Of a DNA stretch of 64,000 nucleotides, positions 16,301-23,716 are shown one piece after another (position 1 is the stretch's first letter; each line of letters starts with the position of its first letter). The position numbers and the translations under genes are program-made. The stretch is taken from the NCBI RefSeq assembly GCF_017742215.1, contig NZ_JAGHKP010000005.1:124001-188000 (forward strand), read 5' to 3'. This DNA comes from Chitinophaga chungangae. Lineage in GTDB: Bacteria; Bacteroidota; Bacteroidia; Chitinophagales; Chitinophagaceae. Under the pieces are notes generated by a model. That model was not told the origin of the DNA. It ran no database searches and saw only the letters and a program-made list of their open reading frames with translations.

Positions 16301-16537
16301 ATGAAGTATAAAGATCAGTACGATACAAGATTGATTGAAGACGAAGGGATATTGATTTTTCAATTTGTCAGCCGAGGTCTCAGGGAATTATTCAAAGCGA
16401 TCGAATTTCATCCGCAGTTTTATGAGATATACCGACGGTCGGTGTACGGCTTGATATTTGGTGTCTATAAAGATGAAGATCGCCGTTTGCGCGATTTTCG
16501 AATTACGACCCCGGAAAAGCATATGATGAGACCATAA
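16301..16537 (+). CDS. Short DUF6934-like protein, probably truncated
   Basis: A 78-residue protein starting MKYKDQYDTRLIEDEG (ATG 16301; an upstream TTG at 16295 is not needed). Its layout, with FQFVSRG then VYGLIFGVYKDEDRR, resembles what I remember of DUF6934 proteins, small Bacteroidota proteins often in variable patches. Typical members continue with a region of further helices; this one stops early (TTPEKHMMRP), so it looks cut at the C-terminus. It opens an AT-rich patch with three small paralogues (16584-17227). The function is unknown. The family assignment is from memory, not from a search. Confidence 0.5.
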   Translation: MKYKDQYDTRLIEDEGILIFQFVSRGLRELFKAIEFHPQFYEIYRRSVYGLIFGVYKDEDRRLRDFRITTPEKHMMRP

Positions 16538-16542
16538 TATTC

Positions 16543-16582
16543 CAAAAATAAAATCCACTATAAAAAAAGGAGCAAACTTTAG
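16543..16582 (+). repeat. Leader repeat copy 1 (before the 16584 gene)
   Basis: This copy shares a core AAAAAAAGGAGCAAA and flanking similarity with the second copy at 16989-17025. It contains an AGGAG ribosome-binding site, uncommon in this organism group, about 11 bases before the ATG at 16584. Confidence 0.7.
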
Positions 16583-16583
16583 T

Positions 16584-16769
16584 ATGAGGTTCAGATTGCG
16601 GCGCAAGTCCCGGCAGCAAATACTGGAAAGAAGACGGAGCGTCCGGTTCCTGAAAAGCCTTAAGGGCAAAACACCGCTTTTCCCCGAAGCATACGCAAGA
16701 GCACAAGAAGTATTAAAAAACGCAGTCTGGGATGAAAAACTTGAAGCGCTCTTCGCGTTAAAACAATGA
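16584..16769 (+). CDS. Small basic protein, member A of a tandem family
   Basis: A 61-residue basic protein: an Arg-rich N-terminus (FRLRRKSRQQILERRRS), then a C-terminal block ARAQEVLKNAVWDEKLEALF that is shared with members B and C (AQEYLRNSIWPEDLEE and AEKILRNSVWPANLEE). The three lie in tandem, each about 60 residues. A clear AGGAG site within a repeated leader precedes the ATG at 16584. The shared C-terminal motif is A(E/Q)-x-LRNS(I/V)WPxxLEE. The family is unknown to me; DNA- or protein-binding by the basic N-terminus is possible, and a role like that of an antitoxin or small modulator is speculation. Confidence 0.65.
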   Translation: MRFRLRRKSRQQILERRRSVRFLKSLKGKTPLFPEAYARAQEVLKNAVWDEKLEALFALKQ

Positions 16770-16802
16770 TCCATTTAATATTTTAACTTTTAAAATGGAA
16801 TT

Positions 16803-16997
16803 ATGAAAACGGAGAAAATCGTCATTGAAATTTCCGCCGGAAAATCCATCGAAGAAGTACGGGAGATATTACACGATGTAGCAGATATGTACGGGAAAAG
16901 CCTGCCGAGAAAGCAAATTATAACAGCACAAGAATATTTAAGAAATTCCATTTGGCCTGAAGACCTGGAAGAGACTTTAAAGAGTTCGCCAAAATAG
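16803..16997 (+). CDS. Small protein, member B of a tandem family
   Basis: A 64-residue protein, member B. It starts with a short strand KIVIEISAGKSIEEVREIL and ends AQEYLRNSIWPEDLEETLK, the family motif. The N-terminal strand KIVIEI is shared with member C (KIIIEI) but not with A, so B and C are the closer pair. No Shine-Dalgarno site is evident ahead of this start (34 bases after A ends). Its stop at 16997 overlaps the second copy of the leader repeat (16989-17025). Function unknown. Confidence 0.65.
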   Translation: MKTEKIVIEISAGKSIEEVREILHDVADMYGKSLPRKQIITAQEYLRNSIWPEDLEETLKSSPK

Positions 16998-17025
16998 AAT
17001 TCACTAAAAAAAGGAGCAAATTCTA
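16989..17025 (+). repeat. Leader repeat copy 2 (before the broken member C)
   Basis: A near copy of 16543-16582 with the AAAAAAAGGAGCAAA core. It lies about 16 bases before the first start codon of the pseudogene, so leader and gene were probably duplicated together. Confidence 0.7.
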
Positions 17026-17035
17026 CTCAACCTTC

Positions 17036-17227
17036 ATGATTAAGAATATGAGACGGAAAATTATCATCGAGATACCTCCAAACATGCCGTAAGAGACAAA
17101 AGCGCGATTAACGGAACTCGCCCTGAGCCATGTGGGAAACACTTTTCCCCAACGGCTTGCAGAGGCTGAAAAGATATTGAGAAATTCGGTATGGCCGGCA
17201 AACCTTGAGGAATTATCGGCCTCCTGA
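17036..17227 (+). pseudogene. Broken third member C of the small tandem family
   Basis: The frame begins at ATG 17036 (second ATG 17048) and reads MRRKIIIEIPPNMP, then meets an in-frame TAA at 17090-17092. After it the same frame runs on as LALSHVGNTFPQRLAEAEK and ILRNSVWPANLEELSAS to a TGA at 17225-17227. The part after the stop carries the family motif, so one nonsense change explains the break. The spacing and the leader repeat match member B. It could in principle be translated as a 13-18-residue peptide only. Confidence 0.7.
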
Positions 17228-17232
17228 AAAAC

Positions 17233-17263
17233 AAAAAGCCACGCTTCACAGCGCGGCTTTTTT
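17233..17263. terminator. Bidirectional terminator between the small family and bioB
   Basis: Stem AAAAAGCC(A)CGC/GCGGCTTTTT with one bulged A around a short loop; six T on the plus side, and T-run on the minus side as well. It would end both the plus-strand small genes and bioB (ends 17282). Confidence 0.65.
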
Positions 17264-17281
17264 ACAAAAAATATCCTCTAT

Positions 17282-18256
17282 CTAGTGCACATGCACATGT
17301 TCCTCTTTAAATGCTTCACGCGGCTTCAGCCCCAGTAATTCGAACATCATGTGATCTTCCTCGAAGGAAGGGTTTTTAGTGGTCAGCAGCTTCTCGCCGG
17401 TAAAGATCGAGTTAGCCCCCGCCATAAAACACATCGCCTGCTCGGAAAGGCTCATTTCAGCGCGGCCGGCGCTCAAACGTACCATCGCTTTCGGCATCAG
17501 GATGCGCGCAGTAGCGATCATCCGCACCATATCCCAAAACTCTACCTTCGGCAAATGCTCCAGCGGCGTGCCTTTTACGCGGGTCAGCGCGTTGATGGGA
17601 ACGGAATCCGGATGTTCGGGCATCGTGGAAAGCGTGAGGAGCATGTTGATGCGGTCCTCATGACTTTCACCCAGGCCGATAATACCGCCGCAGCAAACCG
17701 TTACGCCTGCCTTGCGCACGTTGTCGATCGTTTTCAGACGGTCGTCGTAAGTACGGGTGGTGATGATCTCGCTGTAATATTCGTCTGAAGTGTCCAGGTT
17801 GTGGTTGTAGGAATAAAGCCCGGCGTCAGCCAGCTTTTGCGCCTGCGATTCGGTGAGCATGCCCAGGGTGCAGCATACTTCCATGCCGATCTCGTTCACT
17901 CCCTTTACCATTTCGATCACACGGTCGAAATCGCGGTTGTCGCGCACTTCCCTCCATGCCGCACCCATGCAGAAACGCGTGGAACCAGCTTCTTTGGCTT
18001 TACGGGCATATTCCATTACCTCGTCCTTTTTCATCAGGGCCTGTACGTTGATGCCGGTATTATAACGGGCTGCCTGGGGGCAGTAAGCGCAGTCTTCGGA
18101 ACAGCCCCCCGTTTTGATCGAAAGCAGGGTGCAAACCTGTACTTCCGCCGTGTCCTGGTGCTCACGGTGCAGCGTGGCCGCACGGTACATCAGCTCCAGC
18201 AGGGGCGTATTATAGATATCCTTTATTTCTTCGAGTGTCCAGTCATGACGGATCAT
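17282..18256 (-). CDS. bioB: Biotin synthase
   Basis: A 324-residue radical SAM enzyme, the biotin synthase BioB. The SAM cluster is CSEDCAYCPQ with Cys52, Cys56 and Cys59. The TRFCMGAAWREVRDN and VCCTLGMLT segments, with additional Cys ligands for the [2Fe-2S] cluster, also match. It inserts sulfur into dethiobiotin. The ATG at 18256 is preferred: a TTG-N19-TAGGTTTG promoter ends 19 bases upstream and the longer frame's TTG (18304) lies in its -33 element. The protein ends in EEHVHVH, an unusual His-rich tail that could bind metal. No other bio genes are next to it. Confidence 0.96.
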   Translation of the reverse strand: MIRHDWTLEEIKDIYNTPLLELMYRAATLHREHQDTAEVQVCTLLSIKTGGCSEDCAYCPQAARYNTGINVQALMKKDEVMEYARKAKEAGSTRFCMGAAWREVRDNRDFDRVIEMVKGVNEIGMEVCCTLGMLTESQAQKLADAGLYSYNHNLDTSDEYYSEIITTRTYDDRLKTIDNVRKAGVTVCCGGIIGLGESHEDRINMLLTLSTMPEHPDSVPINALTRVKGTPLEHLPKVEFWDMVRMIATARILMPKAMVRLSAGRAEMSLSEQAMCFMAGANSIFTGEKLLTTKNPSFEEDHMMFELLGLKPREAFKEEHVHVH

Positions 18257-18274
18257 ATGCTTCGGATTTGACGG

Positions 18275-18304
18275 CAAACCTATAAAACTATTGCGAATTA
18301 TCAA
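18275..18304 (-). promoter_or_regulatory. Promoter of bioB (minus strand)
   Basis: Minus-strand -33 TTG (CAA at 18302-18304), 19-base spacer, -7 TAGGTTTG (CAAACCTA at 18275-18282). It sits 19 bases before the chosen start at 18256 and rules out the longer reading frame. Confidence 0.65.
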
Positions 18305-18349
18305 TTATGAATAACGAATAATATTATTATTTAATTGATAAAGTGTTAG

Positions 18350-19450
18350 TTACAGGTAGTGAAAGTTGGTTTTTGGTGTGATATTGAGTAAAGTCTGGTA
18401 GATCAGCTGGATGGTCTGCTCTATATCGTCCTTTTTCACCATTTCCACGGTGGTATGCATATACCGCAGCGGCAGGCTGATAAGGGCAGACGGCGTACCG
18501 TCGTTGGAATAGGCGAACGCGTCCGTGTCTGTTCCCGTGCTGCGGCTTACGGCATGCAGCTGGTAAGGGATCTTTTCCTTTTTCGCGGTGGAAATGATCA
18601 GGTCGCGGAGAATATTGTGCACCGCCGGGCCATAGGTGATGCTCGGGCCGCTGCCGCATTTGATCTCCCCTTCGATGTTTTTATTGATCATCGGCGTGGT
18701 GGTGTCGTGCGTAACGTCGGTGATGATGGCAACATTGGGCTTGATGCGTTTAGCGATCATTTCCGCGCCGCGCAGCCCTACTTCTTCCTGCACAGCATTC
18801 ACGATGTAGAGGCCGAAAGGCAGGCGCTGTTTGTTTTCGGAAAGCAGGCGGGCTACCTCGGCGATCATGAAGCCGCCGATGCGGTTGTCTATCGCGCGGC
18901 AGATATAATAATCATAGTTCAGTTCCTCGAATTGATCGTCGAAGGTCACCACGCAGCCAACATGGATGCCGAGGTCTTCCACCTCCTTGCGGGAACGGGC
19001 GCCGCAGTCCAGGAAAATGTTGTCTACCTTGGGTTGCGGCTCTTTGCCTTCGTTGCTGCGCAGGCGTGTGTGGATGGCGGGCCAGCCGAACACGGCTTTT
19101 ACGATGCCTTTTTCGGTGTGGATGTTCACCCTTTTTGAAGGCGCGATCGACTGGTCGGAGCCCCCATTGCGGATCACGTAAATGAGCCCCTCGGGTGAAA
19201 CGTAATTCACGAACCAGGATATCTCGTCCGCATGCGCCTCAATCACCACTTTAAAGGCGGCTTCGGGGTTGATGACGCCAACGGCCGAACCGTAAGGGTC
19301 CACGATCGTATCGTCGATATAAGGTTTAAGATATTCCAGCCATAATTTCTGCCCTTCTTTCTCAAACCCCGTGGGAGCGGGGTTGTTGAGGTAATTTTTC
19401 AGAAAGGTCAGCGATTCCTTCGTCAGTATTGATTTCTGTTTCTTAGACAT
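18350..19450 (-). CDS. M42 family metallopeptidase (aminopeptidase)
   Basis: A 366-residue M42 aminopeptidase of normal length. Metal ligands and catalytic residues appear in order: VIEAHADEISW (zinc-binding His and catalytic Asp), CRAIDNRIGG (bridging Asp), NAVQEEVGLRGAEM (catalytic Glu pair), ITDVTHD (metal Asp) and LPLRYMHTTVEM (last His). These enzymes form large tetrahedral assemblies and cleave peptides from the N-terminus in the cytoplasm. The label 'cellulase' in old records is a misnomer. Its start at 19450 lies downstream of a TTTG-N22-TATTTTTG promoter overlapping the end of the UbiA-like gene, so it can be transcribed on its own. Confidence 0.95.
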   Translation of the reverse strand: MSKKQKSILTKESLTFLKNYLNNPAPTGFEKEGQKLWLEYLKPYIDDTIVDPYGSAVGVINPEAAFKVVIEAHADEISWFVNYVSPEGLIYVIRNGGSDQSIAPSKRVNIHTEKGIVKAVFGWPAIHTRLRSNEGKEPQPKVDNIFLDCGARSRKEVEDLGIHVGCVVTFDDQFEELNYDYYICRAIDNRIGGFMIAEVARLLSENKQRLPFGLYIVNAVQEEVGLRGAEMIAKRIKPNVAIITDVTHDTTTPMINKNIEGEIKCGSGPSITYGPAVHNILRDLIISTAKKEKIPYQLHAVSRSTGTDTDAFAYSNDGTPSALISLPLRYMHTTVEMVKKDDIEQTIQLIYQTLLNITPKTNFHYL

Positions 19451-19480
19451 CTTTTGTTCAGGTTATGTACTTGTATCCGG

Positions 19481-19514
19481 CAAAAATACGGATTCCGCGC
19501 ATTCGCTCCTCAAA
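19481..19514 (-). promoter_or_regulatory. Promoter of the M42 peptidase gene (minus strand)
   Basis: Minus-strand TTTG (CAAA at 19511-19514), 22-base spacer, TATTTTTG (CAAAAATA at 19481-19488). It lies 31 bases before the start at 19450 and overlaps the 3' end of the UbiA-like gene. Confidence 0.55.
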
Positions 19515-20364
19515 TTCCCCCCGCGGCAAGCCAGCCGAGGTGCAGCAGGGCAGACAGCATCATGAGCCCGTCCAGGAAAAAATAATATACGTAATCGGAC
19601 GTATGGCGCTGTGAATATTCTTTCACCAGGGCCGTTACCGCCACCGGCGCCAGCAGGCTGAACACCACGTACAACGGCACCGCCGGCGCCAGCGCCAGGG
19701 CAAGGCCCGCGGCAATGACCAGCGAAATATAATACAACCGGTCCAGCTGCTTTTCAGGCAGGAAGGTGATCAGGCTGCGGATGCCCTGCTGGCGGTCTTC
19801 TTCACGGTCGCGGTAATCGAACAGGATGCAGATGGCGTAGATCAGGAAAAAGCGGTACGCAGCCAGGAATACCAGGTCCCACACGTCGGCCAGCATAATG
19901 TCCGCCATAAAAGCCGGCAGCAGCGTGGTAACGTACATCCACACAAAAGCGAGGAAAATGGTTTTCCCCACGGCGATCTTCGACAGCCAGCTGAAAGCCC
20001 GGTGCGGCACTTTGGGAGCGGAATAAAGGAAGGTCAGCACTACAGCCCCGCCGATCGGCAGCCAGTGATGGTACAATTGGAAAAAGAACCACAAAGAGCC
20101 TACCAGCCCGATGCCGCAGCCCAGCAGCTGCAAAGACCGCCGGCGCTGCCCCCAGAGGATGCGCTCGGAATGCCGGATAGACCCGGGCGTGAGGTACCAG
20201 TGAAAATTGTAACTGCAAATGGTGGAGAAAAACACGAACCCGGCAAAGTTGAACCTGTCCAGCTTCAGCTGTAAGATCTCTTCCGTTTGCCAGGCCATGG
20301 CCAATGCGCATAATGCGATATAAATCGAGCTGAATAGCAGGAAATTAAAAAAGCCCCGGATCAT
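19510..20364 (-). CDS. UbiA-like prenyltransferase homologue lacking the first Asp motif
   Basis: A 284-residue polytopic membrane protein with about eight or nine helices, as in the UbiA superfamily. The second conserved loop is retained as DYRDREEDRQQGIRSL (Asp-rich, then GIRSL). The first aspartate-rich motif, normally NDxxDxxxD, is replaced by SYNFHWYLTPGS, which has no Asp. A protein with a lost first motif could be inactive, use another mechanism, or be a divergent member. It lies between the M42 peptidase and macro-domain genes on the same strand, with small gaps. The substrate is unknown. The call rests on topology and the second motif. Confidence 0.65.
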   Translation of the reverse strand: MIRGFFNFLLFSSIYIALCALAMAWQTEEILQLKLDRFNFAGFVFFSTICSYNFHWYLTPGSIRHSERILWGQRRRSLQLLGCGIGLVGSLWFFFQLYHHWLPIGGAVVLTFLYSAPKVPHRAFSWLSKIAVGKTIFLAFVWMYVTTLLPAFMADIMLADVWDLVFLAAYRFFLIYAICILFDYRDREEDRQQGIRSLITFLPEKQLDRLYYISLVIAAGLALALAPAVPLYVVFSLLAPVAVTALVKEYSQRHTSDYVYYFFLDGLMMLSALLHLGWLAAGGI

Positions 20365-20384
20365 TCGGCTAAAATAGAAAGAAA

Positions 20385-20909
20385 TTACTTGTCCTTTAAA
20401 AGGGATTCGTACAGGGCGTAATTTTCATCGTCGAAACAAACGAAAGTAACGGACAGCGGGCCTTCATGCCCATTCAGGAACGCCTTTACCGTGTCTACGG
20501 CGATGCGCGCCGCCAGGTCTTTCGGGAAATGGTAAATGCCGGTGCTGATATTGGGAAAGGCGATGGTATGGATATCGTTTTCCACGGCCAGTTTCAGGGA
20601 ATTCCGGTATGCATTGCCCAGCAGCTGCGGTTCGCCTTTGTCTCCGCCATTCCAAACAGGCCCCACGGTATGGATCACGTATTTAGCTTTCAGGTTGCCG
20701 CCGCCGGTGATCACGGCCTCGCCGGTTTTGCAGCCGCCCTGCCGGTTGCGTATCTCGACGCACTCGGCCAGTATTTGCGGCCCGCCCGCACGATGGATCG
20801 CACCGTCTACCCCGCCGCCGCCCAGCAGCGACGAATTGGCGGCGTTCACGATCGCGTCGGCGTTTTGTTTCGTGATGTCCCCCTTGACAAGATGGATGCT
20901 TTTCCGCAT
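20385..20909 (-). CDS. Macro-domain protein (O-acetyl-ADP-ribose deacetylase type)
   Basis: A 174-residue MacroD-type protein. The ADP-ribose pocket is complete: GDITKQNADAIVNAANSS with the binding Asp and Asn, then LLGGGGVDGAIHRAGG (glycine-rich loop with catalytic Asp), and NISTGIYHFPKDLAA at the phosphate site. This group hydrolyses O-acetyl-ADP-ribose or ADP-ribosyl-protein esters. Start at 20909 (MRKSIHLVKGD) fits the family; the longer frame to 20972 adds a hydrophobic extension with no role. Just past its start, on the other strand, lies a leftover gene end (20979-21212). Confidence 0.93.
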   Translation of the reverse strand: MRKSIHLVKGDITKQNADAIVNAANSSLLGGGGVDGAIHRAGGPQILAECVEIRNRQGGCKTGEAVITGGGNLKAKYVIHTVGPVWNGGDKGEPQLLGNAYRNSLKLAVENDIHTIAFPNISTGIYHFPKDLAARIAVDTVKAFLNGHEGPLSVTFVCFDDENYALYESLLKDK

Positions 20910-20978
20910 AATGACGCGTTTTACAGTGAAAACATATCCGAAAGGTATGCAAATAATGAATATTTTGTTCACTGATAA

Positions 20979-21212
20979 AAAGCACGCCTCCGGGGTGGCG
21001 ACATTTACGGATATGATGGGGAAGGAGGTCTTGACCTGTTTGCCATACAGCTTTCAGGGAACGCGCCGGCTGGTGAAGCGCGCAATCTCGGCGCCCCGCT
21101 CAATTCCCCGCAGGACGATTTCGGCATGTGGCTCAACGCGGACGGCAACACGGGTTATTTCAGCAGCAACCGCTATGGAACTGACGACGTGTTCGGGATG
21201 GAACGGAAGTGA
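20979..21212 (+). pseudogene. Leftover 3' end of a PD40/OmpA-type gene
   Basis: An open frame without a start codon, entered just after an in-frame TAA at 20976-20978, runs to a TGA at 21210-21212. It reads GGDIYGYDGEGGLDLFAIQL, then NLGAPLNSPQDDFGMWLNAD, then GYFSSNRYGTDDVFGMERK. The NSPQDDFGMWLN and GYFSSNR pattern is the PD40 repeat of OmpA-type outer membrane proteins of Bacteroidota. In the +1 frame a start at 20956 (MNILFTDKKHAS) gives a sequence that may be the displaced upstream part after a frameshift. The N-terminal region and OmpA domain are missing, so it is a remnant. Confidence 0.65.
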
Positions 21213-21497
21213 TTACGAAATAGCGTTGATGTAAATGAGCTTGGCAATTACCGAGGCGATAACGATCCCGTAAACAATAAATACCCATCGTTTGCTACCC
21301 TTGGCAAGCAACAGGCCGAAGAAGATGAAGAGGAATATCAGCGGGGAAAAAAAATTCATTACTTCGATCGACTGATCGTCAGGTTGCTTGATCGTTTCGT
21401 CCCAGGCATATTTGTAAGGCGAAAGACACCCGAAACATAAAGTGAAAAAAAGAACGATGATAAAACAGAGCACCTGGAGCAACTTATTTTCTTTCAT
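21213..21497 (-). CDS. Small membrane protein (94 aa)
   Basis: A 94-residue membrane protein starting MKENKLLQVLCFIIVLFF, with hydrophobic segments at about residues 7-26, 50-65 and 70-88. The sequence between them (YKYAWDETIKQPDDQ) is polar. I do not recognise the family. Its stop meets the end of the PD40 remnant at 21212, so it abuts a disturbed locus. It has a start ATG at 21497 and no clear promoter. A real small gene is likely, given its length and composition, but support is limited. Confidence 0.5.
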   Translation of the reverse strand: MKENKLLQVLCFIIVLFFTLCFGCLSPYKYAWDETIKQPDDQSIEVMNFFSPLIFLFIFFGLLLAKGSKRWVFIVYGIVIASVIAKLIYINAIS

Positions 21498-21555
21498 GGT
21501 ATTGCAAAGCTGGCCTTAATAAACGTAACGATTCTGACGTATTGATGTTAAAAAT

Positions 21556-21582
21556 AAAAGCCTCCGTTTTCCGGAGGCTTTT
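21556..21582 (-). terminator. Terminator of the carboxylase gene
   Basis: Perfect 11-bp stem AAAAGCCTCCG/CGGAGGCTTTT (21556-21566 with 21572-21582). On the minus strand it is followed by T-rich sequence, 6 bases past the stop at 21588. Confidence 0.8.
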
Positions 21583-21587
21583 AGTAT

Positions 21588-23126
21588 TTACAACGGAATG
21601 TTCCCGTGTTTTTTCTTTGGCATGTTCACCACTTTGTTTTCGAGCATTTTGTAGCCCCTGATGAGTTTTTCCCTCGTTTCTTCGGGCGTCACCACTTCGT
21701 CGATATACCCTTTTTCGGCGGCGAGGTATGGGTTGGCGAAACGTTCGGTGTAATCGGCCACGAGCTCGTTCATGCGGGCGTCTTTATTTGCCGCCGCGTC
21801 GATCTCTTTTTTGTAGATGATCTCCACCGCGCCTTTCGGCCCCATTACGGCGATCTCCGCCTGCGGGAATGCAAAGTTCAGGTCTGCCCCGATGTGTTTG
21901 GAATTCATCACGCAATACGCGCCGCCGTAAGCTTTACGGGTTGTTACGGTGATCTTCGGCACGGTGGCTTCGCTGAGCGCGAAAAGCAGTTTGGCGCCAT
22001 TGGTGATGATGCCGTTCCATTCCTGGTCGGTGCCGGGAAGGAAGCCGGGCACGTCTACCAGCACCAGCAGCGGGATGTTGAACGCGTCGCAGAAACGCGT
22101 GAAACGCGCGCCTTTCACGGACGCGTGAATGTCGAGCACGCCGGCCAGCACGGCGGGCTGATTGGCCACGATGCCGATGCTTCTGCCCGCAACGCGCGCA
22201 AAACCGACAATGATATTGTCCGCGAAATCTTTATGTACTTCCAGGAAGCTGCCCGCATCCGTCAGTTCCGCGATCACTTCCTTCATGTCGTAAGGCTGGT
22301 TCGGGTTCTCCGGGATCATGTTATTCAGCGCAGGGCGAAGTTCGTTGCCGTTTTCGTAAGGATACACCGGCGCATCGTCTTCACAGTTCTGCGGCATATA
22401 ACTCAGCAGTTCCTTGATGTTGCGGATACATTCCACTTCGTTGGCGCACGCGAAATGCGTGACGCCGCTTTTGGTGGCGTGGGTATGCGCGCCGCCGAGC
22501 GCTTCGCTGGTCACTTCTTCGTGCGTAACGGTCTTTACCACGTTGGGCCCGGTTACGAACATATACGAAGTGTTCTCCACCATCAGGATAAAATCGGTGA
22601 TGGCGGGCGAATACACGGCGCCGCCCGCACAGGGCCCCATGATGGCGGATATTTGAGGGATCACGCCGGAGGCGCGGGTATTGCGGTAAAAAATATCGGC
22701 GTAACCGGCGAGGCTTACCACGCCTTCCTGGATACGCGCGCCGCCGCTGTCGTTCAGGCCGATGAGGGGCGCGCCGTTTTCCATGGCAAGGTCCATCACA
22801 CGGCAGATCTTGCGGGCATGCGGCTCGGATAGACTGCCCCCGTACACCGTAAAGTCCTGCGAAAACACATACACCAGCCTGCCATTCACCGTGCCGTAAC
22901 CGGTCACCACCCCGTCTCCGGGAAACTGTTCCTGGTCGGTGGTCATGCCTTTATTGCGGTTGTGCACGAACATGCCCAGTTCCTCGAACGAACCTTCGTC
23001 CAGCAAAAGCTGTAATCTTTCACGGGCGGTCAGTTTGCCTTTTTTATGCTGGGAATCGATGCGTGCCTGTCCGCCGCCGAGCTGCGCTTCAGCGATCTTG
23101 GACTGTAGTTCCTGGATTTTGCTCAT
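21588..23126 (-). CDS. Acyl-CoA carboxylase beta chain (propionyl-CoA carboxylase type)
   Basis: A 512-residue carboxyltransferase subunit of the biotin-dependent acyl-CoA carboxylase group. Landmarks: GKLTARERLQLLLDEGSFEE (N-terminal), GARIQEGVVSLAGYADIFYR (acyl-CoA site), GPCAGGAVYSPAITDFI (oxyanion-forming Gly-Gly), and DVPGFLPGTDQEWNGII with AYGGAYCVMNSKHIGADL near the C-terminus. The size fits the propionyl-CoA or methylmalonyl-CoA decarboxylase family. Its partner alpha subunit and biotin carrier are not in the window, so the complex must assemble from distant genes. A minus-strand -7 element TACATTTG lies 5 bases before the ATG, suggesting little or no leader. Confidence 0.93.
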   Translation of the reverse strand: MSKIQELQSKIAEAQLGGGQARIDSQHKKGKLTARERLQLLLDEGSFEELGMFVHNRNKGMTTDQEQFPGDGVVTGYGTVNGRLVYVFSQDFTVYGGSLSEPHARKICRVMDLAMENGAPLIGLNDSGGARIQEGVVSLAGYADIFYRNTRASGVIPQISAIMGPCAGGAVYSPAITDFILMVENTSYMFVTGPNVVKTVTHEEVTSEALGGAHTHATKSGVTHFACANEVECIRNIKELLSYMPQNCEDDAPVYPYENGNELRPALNNMIPENPNQPYDMKEVIAELTDAGSFLEVHKDFADNIIVGFARVAGRSIGIVANQPAVLAGVLDIHASVKGARFTRFCDAFNIPLLVLVDVPGFLPGTDQEWNGIITNGAKLLFALSEATVPKITVTTRKAYGGAYCVMNSKHIGADLNFAFPQAEIAVMGPKGAVEIIYKKEIDAAANKDARMNELVADYTERFANPYLAAEKGYIDEVVTPEETREKLIRGYKMLENKVVNMPKKKHGNIPL

Positions 23127-23149
23127 TTTTCAAATGTACGGAAAGCGCC

Positions 23150-23605
23150 TCAATAGTGGATCGCCACTTTGGGCAGGCGAAGTGTGTCTGATGCGTTGCC
23201 GGCCTTGTCCACAATGTACACCTTTAGCTGGCTGGTATCGGGATTGGTGGTGGGTGTGGGATTGTTGCCGCGCAAACGCAGGAAGTTGCTTTCGTTCACA
23301 TCGCTTACGACGAGGGTAAGCTCCGCTTTCAGCTTGATGCCGCTGTGGGATTCGAGCCCGGGCATCAGCATATAGTCGTATTTGGTGGAATCCTGGCGGT
23401 AAATGTCGGTCACGAAAAATTCGCCTTCCGTGTCGCCGTCCCCGTCCTGGAGGTCAAAAATATAGTGGATCTCATGCACGTCGGTGGGGATGTCTTCCAT
23501 CGTCACGGACTTGAAGGTGAGCACCGGCTTTTTGCCCGCTTCCCCTTCTTTTTTGCAACCGAAGAAAGTAAAGGCGATAGCGGATAAAAGAATTATTTTC
23601 TTCAT
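23150..23605 (-). CDS. Putative secreted lipoprotein of unknown function (151 aa)
   Basis: A 151-residue protein with a lipoprotein signal: MKKIILLSAIAFTFFGCKKE, where the lipobox FFGC gives a lipid-modified Cys17. The remainder is rich in strands and polar residues (HEIHYIFDLQDGDGDTEGEF, then LRLRGNNPTPTTNPD), typical of an exposed beta-domain. It is probably attached to the outer membrane facing the periplasm or surface. I recognise no specific family. It lies just upstream of the carboxylase gene on the same strand (23 bases), and divergent from the LuxE-like gene. Confidence 0.7.
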   Translation of the reverse strand: MKKIILLSAIAFTFFGCKKEGEAGKKPVLTFKSVTMEDIPTDVHEIHYIFDLQDGDGDTEGEFFVTDIYRQDSTKYDYMLMPGLESHSGIKLKAELTLVVSDVNESNFLRLRGNNPTPTTNPDTSQLKVYIVDKAGNASDTLRLPKVAIHY

Positions 23606-23673
23606 ATAACAAACCTACATTAAAATGACCAAAAGGCAAAACACCCTGAATTATAAACGTCAGGTATCGCCGG

Positions 23674-23708
23674 TTTGTTACATATACCTCCCGGTATTCG
23701 TAAATTTG
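23674..23708 (+). promoter_or_regulatory. Promoter of the LuxE-like gene
   Basis: TTTG at 23674-23677, 23-base spacer, TAAATTTG at 23701-23708. The ATG at 23717 lies only 8 bases after the -7 element, which favours a nearly leaderless transcript and the short start. Confidence 0.5.
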
Positions 23709-23716
23709 CCATCCAG

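Noticed and set aside
21606..22832. A 408-residue frame antisense to the carboxylase beta chain
   Set aside because: Shadow of a strongly conserved gene; His/Phe/Arg-rich composition.
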